The position numbers were made by a program, and so were the translations under genes. 64,000 nt of DNA from Labia minor (lineage: Eukaryota > Arthropoda > Insecta > Dermaptera > Spongiphoridae): positions 13,560,225 through 13,624,224 of the forward strand of contig OY720347.1 in NCBI GenBank assembly GCA_963082975.1, written 5' to 3'. Below are positions 46,945 to 57,385 of the stretch, one piece after another (the first letter of the stretch is position 1; each line of letters starts with the position of its first letter). The notes beneath the pieces were generated by a model. It was not told the origin of the DNA, did no database searches, and saw only the letters and a list, made by a program, of their open reading frames with translations.

Positions 46945-47372
46945 ATTTATAATAATTAAATAAATTACAATAATATTAAAAACATTTTATAGGAAAAATG
47001 ACAACCAATATTAATAGGAAAAAAATATAATATTACTATATAGACACACACACAACTCAAAGACTATTCGAGATTATTATTATCTTATTATTATATTTTA
47101 CATTCTCTAATCGAACTTGAATGTCTATGATTATAATTTCCAATTACTTCCTTTATAAATAAAAAATATTCTATAATTTATAAAACGCGTTATCATTATA
47201 TTATGAATATATATTTTACTTTTACAGCTAATTTTAGTTTTTTTTTTAAGAAAATAATTAAAGATAAATTTATTTTTAATGTCACCTTAATTAATTTGTG
47301 TTTATTAAATTGATTTAATTATAGTTGGAGTAACTTTAGAGATTGACTGGATTCCTCCTTTCTCTTTTGCAG
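46945..47372 (+). other. Intron sequence upstream of a SCYL2 exon
   Basis: AT-rich. It ends with the polypyrimidine tract and acceptor CTCCTTTCTCTTTTGCAG. Confidence 0.6.
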
Positions 47373-47493
47373 ATTACTGAAGCCCTTTCGTTCCTTCATT
47401 ACTCAAAACACGTGGTTCACCGCAATGTCTGTCCTTCCAGTATTCTGGTTACCAAGAAGGGCACGTGGAAACTGGCTGGTCTCGAGTTCACAG
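47373..47493 (+). CDS. SCYL2: SCYL2-like pseudokinase, internal exon (kinase domain)
   Basis: SCYL2 (CVAK104) is a SCY1-family pseudokinase associated with clathrin-coated vesicles and endosomal trafficking. The exon follows TTTTGCAG and ends CACAG|GTCAGT. It encodes 40 residues plus one base: ITEALSFLHYSKHVVHRNVC, PSSILVTKKGTWKLAGLEFT. This is the region around the kinase catalytic loop. Where an active kinase has HRD...N it reads HRNVCPSSI, and the DFG site reads LEF in GLEF, as expected for this pseudokinase family. The preceding codon boundary is phase 0 and the exon ends in phase 1. Earlier exons were not found in the 47 kb upstream, so the previous intron is very large, or they lie outside or were missed. 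Confidence 0.85.
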
Positions 47494-47894
47494 GTCAGTA
47501 GCTGCTCTCCAAATAGCTATGTCAAATATTCCTGATACACATCTCTTATATTATATCATAACAGAATCAATATTTTGATGTTCAATCATAAAATAAAGTA
47601 AAAGCTTACAAAAATAAATTCATTTATAATAAAAAAAAAATACTTTTTTAGATTCTATTTAATAGTTAATAAATAAATTATAGATTTAGATTATATATTA
47701 TATAAGTATAAAAAAATTTCAAAATTAGTATCAATAAATTTTTCAAAATAAAAACAATCTGGTTTTTAAATTAAAATAAACTCATTTCTTAATTCCTAAA
47801 TTTGCTATAATATAACATAAAAATTAATTTTATTAAATTAACAAAAAATAATACAAAAAAAAGTCAGTTACATCTTAAAACTGCTAAAATATCT

Positions 47895-48330
47895 ATATCT
47901 ATCTCTGTGGCTCTACGGAACTCGAAAGTTCTTGGTCGCAGCAACCACACTTCTCCAAATATCCCTATTCTGAGCCACAACCCTCCTCTCCCATCTCTCG
48001 CACGTCCCTTTCTACATTATCCACCCACCGTGTCCTTGGTCTTTCAAGCGGACGTTTCCCACTCGGACTCCCTACCAATATATTTTTCGCCATTCTTTCC
48101 TCCCCCATTCTAGCCACGTGTCCTTCCCACCGTAGCCTTCTCGATTTTATAATTCTAAGTATATCTGGGGATGCACAGAGGTCATGAGGTGACCTCATCT
48201 TTCTTTGGTCCATAAATGCTGCAAAGAATCTTATTCTCAAATACTCTAAATCTACTATCGTTTCCTCACACCTAAATAATACAACCGGTAAAATAATTGT
48301 TACTGCTAAAATATTTGAAGAATTAAAAAA
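47895..48330 (-). pseudogene. LINE E, 3' coding end, copy 2
   Basis: The minus strand has an open stretch with the LINE C-terminus: VDLEYLRIRFFAAFMDQRKM, then SPDILRIIKSRRLRWEGHVA, RMGEERMAKNILVGSPSGKR and PLERPRTRWVDNV. A short deletion has removed residues between RSPHD and LCASPD. It ends near CCACAGAGATAGATATAGAT. Zinc-knuckle-like residues are not preserved. Confidence 0.85.
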
Positions 48331-48529
48331 AGCATATACGATGACCCAAAACATAAAGTTTCCAGGCCGACGCTGTACTAACTGCAGCCATTGCAAGGCA
48401 CATTTATTCCCTTCTAATAGGTGCTTGCATGTATTTTCATCAGCGATATCTATTCATTAAGATGTGACGTTTCGATGCAAACAAACTAACCTAACTATTA
48501 CCACAAAAATTGAGTGAAAATGCCATTTC

Positions 48530-48898
48530 GAACCAATTCAACATCGCGGTTTCATTGCTTGCCATGCAAAATTAGAAGAGTTTTCTGTGACTGGCGAAAA
48601 ACTGGATCTACTACGAAAATCTCAAGGGCAAAAGTCATGACTTAGTTCAGAAGAGCCATCCACATACTAAAGCGGAAAATTCTTGGCCATAAAGTCTTGC
48701 TGTGCATTTAGTGGGATCAGCAAGGTGTAGTGTATTACGAGCTACTAAAACCTAATCAAACTGTAACTGTAGATGTTTACCGACTTCAACTGAACAAACA
48801 AAATGAACGACTTATTGTACTCAGCGTACCCAGCGTACTCTCCAGACATAGCGCCTTCTGATTACCACTTTTTCAGATCGGTTCTTCTGAAGAAGTGC
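48530..48898 (+). pseudogene. Mariner transposase remnant (D5)
   Basis: Pieces of a transposase catalytic core in three frames: VTGEK-WIYYENLK around the first catalytic aspartate (mariner VTGDEKWI, with D lost here), then GHKVLLCI.WDQQGVVYYEL, LKPNQTVTVDVYRLQLNK and YSPDIAPSDYHFFRS near the third catalytic position. TIRs were not identified. Multiple frameshifts show it is ancient. Confidence 0.8.
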
Positions 48899-49761
48899 AA
48901 AAATTTACTTAGTTATTAGTTTGATTAATATATACTTTTAAAAGAGAAAAAAATAATCGGAATATATGCAAGTACCATAAATATCTTGTATTTTCTTCTT
49001 CCATATAAAACTAAAAATAATTAATATTTGTAAAAAATGTATTAACATCAATTGTCAACTAAAACAAGTTTAAAAATTGTATTTGTGCTTGAGTGGACGA
49101 ATATAAAGTATTTAAAATTTGTCCAAGATATAAATAGGAGGAGTGTATTGTAATAGTATGATTAAAAAATAATTACTAACCTATTGTTTTTTTTTTGTAT
49201 TATCTTAATTTATTGTAATTAAATTGATATAAAGAATAAAAGAATAAGCATAAATTATGATATAATATTATTATAAATAAAAAAAAATAATAATAATAAT
49301 AATAATGAATACGTATAAATTAATCATTCATATTCGGTTTTTAAGAGTATTCCCAGAAGTGTTATAAGAATTAAATGTTGTCATTATAAATAATTGTGTT
49401 TATACAGACGTTTATTTAAATAACTTTGACTTTAACAATTTAACTTGGTGAAATATTCATTGGAACCACTTTGCTTCCATTATTAGGTCAAGAATAGATG
49501 TCATTGCCATACATTTATAGTTTAGGAGTTTATAACTGAATTAACTATGAAACGGAAATCAGAACTGTCCTCCATTAGAATATGTTAAATTATATTCTAA
49601 CTTATTTATGATTATTAGAGTAGAGATATTTGAGCATGTGATAAAAATTGAAAAATATGTTGTTGAATTATTATAAAAGTTAATATAAAAATTTCTAATA
49701 ACTATTGAACAAATAAAAAAAAAATATTATATATTGATAAAATATTACTAGATAATCTCCA

Positions 49762-49985
49762 GAAATAGTTAGGGTTATAAAAGCGAAAAGGCTGCGAAAG
49801 GCAGGGCACGTGGCTAGAATAGGAGAGGAAAAAGATATTGGTGGAGAGACCGAGTGGAAGCTTGGAAGACCAAGTAAGAGATGGGAGAGGGTAGGAATTG
49901 GATGGATGTGGCCTAGGATAGGGACACTTGGAGAAATGTGGTTGTTGCGGCTAAGAATTTTCGAGTACGTTGAGCCACAGAGATA
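49762..49985 (+). pseudogene. LINE E, 3' end fragment, copy 3
   Basis: Reads VIKAKRLRKAGHVARIGEEK, then a damaged equivalent of the GRPRxRW region and WKLGRPSKRWE. Its end, GAGCCACAGAGATAGATAG, matches the end of the copy at 47895. Confidence 0.75.
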
Positions 49986-50008
49986 GATAGATATAACATA
50001 TACAATAA

Positions 50009-50206
50009 TAATATATAATTAATTTACTGATTAAATTAAAATATATTTTAAATAAGAACACAAAAAGAAATGAATGTTTTTTGTAATATACTATTGAAAC
50101 AAAATGGATGAAAACCTTTTAATACTTTCAACTAAATACTATATACCACTCGAGGGTACAGGGAGTGGAGCCCCCGTTTAGGTGTGAAGAGCAGCTTGTA
50201 TTAATA
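50009..50206 (+). mobile_element. Helitron-type 3' region, family H, copy 2 (degenerate end)
   Basis: Matches 29053-29250 closely over the AT-rich body (ATAATTAATTTACTGATTAA...) and the GGGGG/CCCCC palindrome, but the terminal hairpin is collapsed to GAAGAGCAGCTTGTA. Confidence 0.7.
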
Positions 50207-50937
50207 TATACGTAGGTATATATTAATCGAAATACCTTGTCAGAACCATCTTTAAACTGTCAATTTTATTAAAATTATAGAAAAAGAATGGTGGAATGTG
50301 TTTGGTAGAATTTATTGATTTTTTTTTCTTGAAAATGATAAATGATAGAGATTGTTGGATGAAGGTAAGTAGTTTAAAATTAGATTGGTTAAGGATTAAA
50401 CGATTCGAGGCACGTGATCTCAACATCCAATGATATATTTTAAAAAATATTATTATATATTAAATTTTATTATAAACACATATATAACTAAATTTTATTT
50501 ATTTATTTATTTATTAGTAGAAATTTAAATATATATATTTAATGTAATTAATTAATTTAAAATTTCGATTTGAATAGTGACCAAATGACAAATGATTAAA
50601 GCTCAGATTCTGCATATCATTTCAATTTATTAAATCCCTGCCTTTCCAAATATGTCATTCGAAAATTGAATTAGCAATTGAACTACATCATCGTTTGGTG
50701 AATATATCATATCTAATTCATATTGCGTATTAATTGTCGATTGTGAATAGACAATAAATGAAACTACAAGAAATTAAATCATATATTGATATTGAAATTC
50801 ATATTCGTATATTGAAATCATATATGAAATTATTTATTGAAATTAATTCTAAATATGTGAGATACATTCTATTTTATTTTATTTTATTTATTTATTTATT
50901 ACTTATAATCTAAAACTTAAATAATAGGTTGAAAATA

Positions 50938-51388
50938 CGAGGACAATTCACAAAGTAGGTTACGTTTTGGAATTAAGACAAAACTAGAACAGGAAAATTT
51001 TTTTTATTATATACATTTGAAAGAGCAATTAAAATACTATTTTTCTACATAATTGCCAAAAAAGTTGATACATTTGTCGAGCTTCGAAATTCCTTCCTCA
51101 TAGAAATCCGCCGCCTGAGTGTTGCCTAGTGAGGTGGCGTATTGTCGTGCAAAAACAACACTTTTGAGCTGTTTTGAATTGCCCTTCTTAGGTTTCTCAA
51201 TGTAGGCAATACCTATCAGAGTTTATTGTTACACCACGTTCCAGAAAAATGGATTCCATTCTTGTCGACAAGAATTATGTAGAAAAATAGTATTTTAGTT
51301 GCTCTTTCGAATGAATATAATAAAAACAATTTTCCTTTACTAGTTTTGTCTTAATTCTTAAACGTAACCTACTTTGTGAATGCCCTGG
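50938..51388 (-). mobile_element. Internally deleted mariner element (D4)
   Basis: TA-flanked termini of the CAATTCACAAAGTAGGTTAC type on both sides. The minus strand keeps only the transposase C-terminus, GISKLDKCINFFGNYVEK-stop, preceded by out-of-frame fragments. It is related in plan to D1 at 9697 but has different ends. Confidence 0.8.
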
Positions 51389-51754
51389 TATATACGAGTA
51401 TTTTTGATCTCTCAAGTCCATTTTAAATTTAAATAAGAAAATCTATATATTTAATACGATAGTGTCCGTCTGTACGCAAAAAACTCCAGAGCCTAAACTA
51501 CAAGGAGTAAGGTAACCAAATTTTTCTGAGGTGAAGGGTAGCTCAAATGATGAAAAATAAAAAAGAAATTAGAATCTTAGATAACTCCTGAGCTGAGCTG
51601 CGGGTGTTCCATTTTCCAGAAATATATATAAAGGAGAGTATTTGTATGTATGTAATTTGTTTACTTTTTTGTTGTCATAGAAACAGATATATATATATAT
51701 ATATATAATTAGAACCTCTCTCTCTCTCCCTCTATTTAAAATTTTAAAAAATTT

Positions 51755-52548
51755 CTTAAGCCAGGTAAATGAATTGGACTGGAAGAGGAGACATGTGATT
51801 AGAGAAATTGGGGAAAAATCAACCGAAATGTAATTAAACAAAAAATTCAAGAATTATGATACGGATACGACTTACATACAATTAACATACAAAATGTAGA
51901 ATTTGAAAAAGTATAAATATTTAAATACTTAAGATCTCTAATCACGAAGGATAATAATATTCGAGAAGAATTTAAATCGACGTTGTAATTGAGTAACGCC
52001 TGTTATTATACAGTAAAGGGGCTTATCTCATCAAAGAGGATCAAAATTAAAATATATAAAACAATTATTTTTCATGTTGATCTATTTCGAAAACACCAAA
52101 CCGGGACAAACGGTATACCTTGTTTTTTTAGAACTAAATTGAAAAAATTTTGAAAAAAAAATTACGAAATGTCCTAAATATTGAAAAAACAGTAGGGTGT
52201 CCCGAAGACTTTTTTGGGACAGAGCACCTAAAGACGGGACGTTTGGTCACCCTATCGATGACTGTGGGAGACGAGAGTAGATTTAGAGTATTTGTGAGAT
52301 TAATATTGTTCGCAGCATTTATAGGCCAAAAGAAGATGAGGTCACAGGGGGATGGCGGAGATGGCATAACGAGATATAATGTCCAGATATAGTTAAGGTT
52401 ATAAAATCAAGAAGGCTGGGATGGGAAGGGGACGTGGAATTGGAGAAACTAGAAATTGGGAGAAACCGATTGGGAAACATCCGGTGGAAGACCAAGGACC
52501 AAGGTGGGTGGACAATGAAGGAAGGGACATGGGATGATAATTAACAAA
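51755..52548 (+). pseudogene. LINE E, copy 4, interrupted by a family F MITE
   Basis: Starts with RT remnants (HVIREIGEKS), jumps to NIQNVEFEKV, EEFKSTL and LSNACYYTVKGLISSK-RIKIK, is interrupted at 52087-52257, then continues with the region after the RT (VGDESRFRVF, FIGQKKMRSQGDGGDGITR) and a damaged C-terminus. Many frameshifts. Confidence 0.8.
52087..52257. mobile_element. hAT-like MITE, family F, copy 2, nested in LINE E
   Basis: CACCAAACCGGGACAAACGG at the left and GACGGGACGTTTGGTCACCC at the right match the copy at 46689. The interior is shortened and the outermost left bases are lost. LINE coding sequence resumes on its right side. Confidence 0.75.
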
Positions 52549-52552
52549 CTAG

Positions 52553-52665
52553 TGCATCTAAACTTGGCATTGGGATGGATTTGAACCCTTTTTTAGGCAA
52601 ACAAATAACTGATAGGAACTTGGCCTCCTTTTTAACAGGTATGTTTTGGATTAGATATATTTTAC
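52553..52665 (-). mobile_element. SINE-like repeat, family I, fragment
   Basis: Inverse of 29880-29993, including the GGATTTGAACCC complement of the B-box. It sits between the LINE E end and the Helitron tail. Confidence 0.45.
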
Positions 52666-52689
52666 AAGAAAACAAATACATGTCTTATC

Positions 52690-52829
52690 TACTTATATTG
52701 ATTGAAACAAAATGGATGAAAATCTTTTACATACAGACTTTCAACCAAATACTATGTATCACTCGGGGGTACAGGGGGCGGAGCCCCCGTCTAGGTGTGA
52801 AGAGCGCCGAAGGCGCTCGGAGCAGCTAG
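52690..52829 (+). mobile_element. Helitron-type 3' end, family H, copy 3 (best preserved)
   Basis: Perfect terminal hairpin GAGCGCCGAAGGCGCTC, spacer GGAGCAG and CTAG followed by T, preceded by the perfect palindrome GGGGGCGGAGCCCCC. The body ATTGAAACAAAATGGATGAA matches the copy at 29041. Confidence 0.85.
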
Positions 52830-53554
52830 TTTTAATTAATATGATTTCAAAAATTATTGGTTAATAACTAAACGAAAGAAGAAAAGAAGAATGCTCTAAA
52901 TGTTAAATCTTATCTAGAAACGACACTGAGTACTTTAATTTATTGATCATATTTTTTGAGGTACTCTTTTTTGAAAATTTCAAGTCTTTTTGTTTTCTTT
53001 CGTGATTCTTCACACAGTCAAAGAATTATATTAAATAAAGAAAAAATTAAACTGAAATGATTGTTAAAAAAAATAGATCATTAGGTCTTATTCACTTGAA
53101 ATTTGTTCATTTCCCATTAGAATTACAATACTGAATTGTAAATTTCCTATCTTAATTTGGTAACCCTACAGGTTATTTCCTAATTCTGGCCCTTCCAATA
53201 GAAGGTCACTAGCATTACCCTCGAATAACTCTCAAACTCCCCTCTAATCAACCCCCATCTAGAATTCTGTTTTTGGAAGAGATTGACCTGCATTGACCCT
53301 TTTGCCTATTAGGTTATCACTTTAGGATCTTAAAGGTTAATTGAAGAAACAATGATTATGTATTCTCTTGAATGAATTGTCCCTTGTTAATTAGAATGTT
53401 AACAACAAACTCGATTCATTCACTTCATTAGATGGATAAGATTAACATTTCAAAATGGATTTAGAATTTATTATATATGATAATAATTTGACATTTATTT
53501 AATATTTTATATTTAAAAAAATATTCACTATATAAATACTTATATATACAATAA

Positions 53555-53620
53555 ATCAGGGCTCAGTAAACTTTTTTATGAGATTATTTCTGAATAATAA
53601 AATTCCGGTAGGCATTCTCG
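53555..53620 (+). mobile_element. hAT-like terminal fragment
   Basis: CAGGGCTCAGTAAACTTTTT resembles hAT ends of the CAGGGGTCGGCAAACTTTTT kind. No partner end was found. Confidence 0.3.
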
Positions 53621-53837
53621 AAAAGTGAAGATTTAAATTTGTTATTATATAAAAATGTAATATATAAAATATAAAATAATAAAACAATAGTTTACCCGAT
53701 TAGAAAATAAATAATGGATTTGGATTAGATTATTATTAATATTATAATTATTATTATATATTATTTTTTATTGTGTTTTTATTGAATCAATTTAAATATA
53801 TTAGTCTCTGAATTTAGCCAAGAAAATTAATAATTTA

Positions 53838-54113
53838 AATGTATCTATTAATGCAATAAAAAACAGATATGGATATAACATAAATATTTTTAATTTTATT
53901 TTATTTATAATATATAAGGAGGCGCTGGCTGTGACGTCATGAAGGGCTGGGTGACGTCATATAATTTTAAATTAAGAAAAAACTAATGAAGATGATTTTT
54001 ACCGAGGATAAAACTAATACAAAGTGCATGATTCGTGGAGATATGTAAAAATCTCCACATGTGAAATTTGGTGTGAAAATAACCCTTCCCTTCCTATCGT
54101 CGGTCGGTAAAAA
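53838..54113 (+). mobile_element. Family B element, copy 6 (short form)
   Basis: Lacks the 5' hairpin end and the minisatellite half; the sequence jumps from the GATTCGTGG block to the terminal CGTCGGTCGGTAAAAA. CRE palindromes are at 53932 and 53952. This is the second visible 3'-half deletion among B copies. Confidence 0.75.
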
Positions 54114-55403
54114 GTGTCACTAGTTCATTACCAAACTTCAGTTAAATTAGAAATTTGAACTTAGAAATTGAAACTTCCTCTCCCCCCCCCCCCCTAAAAA
54201 AATATTATATAACAATAAATACTGATTATAATGAATTTTTTTTTAAATATCAAGTTTTGTTATAATATTGCATGTTTTATCATTATTTTGTAATATTTTT
54301 TTTTTTTTTTAGAAATTAAGAATTAAAAATTGATATCATTATTATCGTCAACTCTTTACATTTTTTTGATGACATTTTTAAAACAAGCAAGTTGGTCCTT
54401 AAGACAATACCTCGTTTATTTAATTATTAATCAATTTAATTTTAATTTTACTAAAATGTATACTTAGTTGTAAATGAAAAACAATACAAGGAGTAGAAAT
54501 ATATTGGACCCTTGTGAATGATGTAAAATGGATTGTTGGACATTTGACCATCGGCAAGTAAACAACTGTCACAATGCAAACTTAATCACAGCGGACAAGA
54601 CCTCAGGCAAGCGACTCGAGTCTCTACCAAGTCTATTATCTCTTCAACGATTGATCTTGTTATCCATTGGATACTGGCCAAGGCTCATCAAACGAAAATA
54701 AAAGTAGACTGACTGGTTCACATCATCCATTAACCAGAGGTCTGGACAAAAGAATCGACTCGGTATTGACAATACGCTTTTAGCTTGATCAAAATAAGAT
54801 TTAAAAATATCGTTTATTAAAAATATAAGACACATTATATCAATAATATCTATAATATGTGAATAGAAATTTCTAAAATAATAGAATATATAAATTTATT
54901 AAATACTTCAAAAATGTATTATTATTATTATTTTCTATTATATTGAATGTCGCAATTAAACGAAAATTTATGTTTTAAAGAGTACCAATAGTTAAATATA
55001 TTAATTATAATAATTAATTTAATTCTTAAATGTGAGATGTGTTTAAAATTAGATATTCTTTAAATAAAAAATAAAAAGCGAAAAATAAATCTTAAATTTA
55101 TATACACACACAGGTAATAGTTCCACATTTTCTTTAAAATTAAAAAAAAAGAAATTGACAAAATAATATTATAGCATATATAATCGAGTTCTTAATCGAT
55201 TAGGAATTGAAAGTCCTGGATTTTTGTTTTTCATTAAAAAAAAGAGAAATGGTAATTTATTATTTTTTTTATATATAATATTCAATATTACTGTTTTTTA
55301 TTTTCAATAGTTTCTTCTAACGAAATTTGGAGAGACCTTGGGTGTAACTAAAAAAAGTAACACCTATACAGAGTAGAAGTACATATATATATATATATAT
55401 ATA

Positions 55404-55475
55404 CTAGCTGCTCCGAGCGCCTTCGGCGCTCTCCACACCTAGACGGGGGCTCCGCCCCCTGTACCCCCCCGAGTG
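55404..55475 (-). mobile_element. Helitron-type 3' tail, family H, copy 4 (72 bp only)
   Basis: Only the last 72 bp are present: both GC palindromes and the terminal CTAG (in plus orientation, CTAGCTGCTCCGAGCGCC). It fuses directly to the 3' end of the LINE E copy at 55476, sharing CACTCGG at the junction. Confidence 0.8.
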
Positions 55476-56030
55476 TCCCTATTCTGAGCTATAACCATCT
55501 AACTCCTACCCTGTCCCATCTCTCTCACGTTCCTTCCTACATTGTCCACCCTGTTCACAATTGGTCTTCCAAACGGACGTTTTCCAATCGAACTCCCCAC
55601 CAATATATTTTTCCTCTCCCATTCTAGCCATGTGCCCTGCCGATCCCAGCCTTCTCGCTTTTATAACCCTAACTATATCTAGAGATGCATAGAGGTCATG
55701 CAATTCCTTGTTATGCAGTCTCCGCCATTCCCCGGTGTCCTCATCTTTCTTTGGTCCATGAATGGTGGGAAGAATCTTATTCTCAAATACTCTGAATCTA
55801 TTCTCATCTCCCAGGGTTATAGACCATTCCTCCCACCCATATAATACAATTAATAATTTAATAATTTTGATCTCCTTTGATAATAATTTCCCGATTGCAA
55901 CCTCGATTTAAATTCTTTGCAAATATTATTCTCTCTGATACTAATTATTTTGTCTTATCACTATTAATTTCAAACCCCATCACTTTTCCTGCCTCGATTA
56001 ATTTTTTTATGTTACTTTAAATGTTATTAA
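55476..56030 (-). pseudogene. LINE E, copy 5
   Basis: Minus strand reads HDLYASLDIVRVIKARRLGS, AGHMARMGEEKYIGGEF and upstream, out of frame, a stretch like the GWEEWSITLGDENRFRVFEN region. Truncated on both sides; the 3' end is replaced by the Helitron tail. Confidence 0.8.
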
Positions 56031-56499
56031 TTTATTTAAAAAAAAAAAGAAAGTAAACAAAATAAAATAAAATATAAAGAAATTAGCATAACACTAAACT
56101 ACTATAAAAATAATATTAAAAAATATATATTAAAATCTTACGTGAAAATCCAATTATGAGATCAAATTTTCTTAATTAAAATGATTTACTCACATAATCT
56201 TAAAAATTAATAGTATTAAATTATAGCCGTAATGAGAATTTTTTCAAAGTTTAAAAGGCCAATAAGATCAATTGAGATATTATAAATATCAATATATATA
56301 TAAAAAGATTTTTATCTGCACATTGCTCAGAATTTAATTTTGCATATATTCGCGTTTCATGTCCTCTAGAATCCAAAAGTGATTTTAGAATTTTTCATTT
56401 CTATTCATAGACTATAAATTTATTAATATCTAATCAATAACCGCAGAAATTAATTTTTAAAAATTTGATATAAACATGTTGTCAAAGAATACAATAAAA

Positions 56500-56565
56500 A
56501 AAAAATGTGCCTTTGCGAGTTTCGAACTGAGGGTGCAAAGTCATAAGATAACGCCCTAGCCCGCC
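56500..56565 (-). repeat. tRNA-like sequence
   Basis: On the minus strand, TAGGTGGGCGGGCTAGGGCG resembles an A-box region and CAGTTCGAAACTCGC a B-box region, followed by a T-run. The stems pair imperfectly. Probably a tRNA pseudogene or SINE head. Confidence 0.4.
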
Positions 56566-56699
56566 CACCTACGAACAATTCCTGTTTGCAAGTCCCCTAT
56601 AAGAATATATATAGATGTCAAAATATCGCCAGCAGTGCCTCTATGATTTAGCATTGTAACTAAACTATTTTTAATTAAATTCCACCCCATGGACACACC

Positions 56700-56853
56700 T
56701 TACCAATTAGGGGTTTAATAAAAGAAGTCTGACATGCCCTGAGACCTACTGAATATGCATAAAAAATTTCATAAGAATGTGTCCAGCCGTTTCGGAAGAG
56801 TATGATTTCAAAGTTTTGTGACACGAGAATTTTATATATAAGATACATATATA
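56700..56853 (+). mobile_element. RTE-like LINE 3' UTR tail
   Basis: The blocks AAAAATTTCATAAGAATGTG, TCCAGCCGTTTCGGAAGAGT and GTGACACGAGAATTTTATAT followed by AAGAT match the characteristic 3' end of insect RTE elements as I remember it. Only the tail is present. Confidence 0.6.
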
Positions 56854-56860
56854 AACAGTT

Positions 56861-57310
56861 CGAGGGTGGGGTGAAAAGTTTAGGCTTGACCAAGAAAAAC
56901 TATGTTTTTAAATTTTTTTTTTTGCTTTAATTTTCAAAATAATCTCCATCAACACTGATACATTTCTCATAACGGGGTTCTAGTTTAGTTAATTAATTTA
57001 ATTAATTAATTTATTTTAATTTAAGTCTCATCAACAGTTATGAATCGACGCAAAAATTGATTTGGATTACGCCTACAGAGCCAAATTGTCGGTAGAAATT
57101 GTTTTTTGAAGCAGTTTTTGGTCTAACGTTAGCAAACGCGGCACCTATCTTGCACACAGCTTTTCCATGTTCAAATGGTTGTGCAAAATATTTCGCACAC
57201 CTTCAGCTGAAATCGTACAGGTCTCAGCTAATGTTGAAAAATAAAGCAAAAAAAAAATTTAAAAACATCGTTTTTCTTGGTCAGGCCGGAAACTTTTCAC
57301 CCCACCCTCA
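56861..57310 (-). mobile_element. Internally deleted mariner MITE, family C, copy 4
   Basis: TIRs CGAGGGTGGGGTGAAAAG and the inverted CTTTTCACCCCACCCTC. It follows the RTE tail directly; the left flank is TT rather than TA. Internal deletion as in the other family C copies. Confidence 0.85.
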
Positions 57311-57312
57311 TA

Positions 57313-57385
57313 TAACGGATCCTCTCAACTTTTATCTTGATTTTCTTGTACGGAGGCAGTTACTTTTAATTAAAGTAGCTTCCAA
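57313..57385 (-). mobile_element. SINE fragment (same family as 6745 and 61085)
   Basis: Minus strand carries GGAAGCTACTT, GCCTCCGTACAAGAAAATCA and AAAGTTGAGAGGATCCGTT, the middle of the SINE. It starts immediately after the mariner MITE at 56861, suggesting that MITE inserted in it. Confidence 0.65.

Noticed and set aside
47907..48113. Pro/Ser-rich plus-strand ORF
   Set aside because: Antisense shadow of the LINE E C-terminal region.
54181..54194. Poly-C tract as a regulatory element
   Set aside because: Simple homopolymer; similar C or G runs occur at 10250 and 29027 without shared context.
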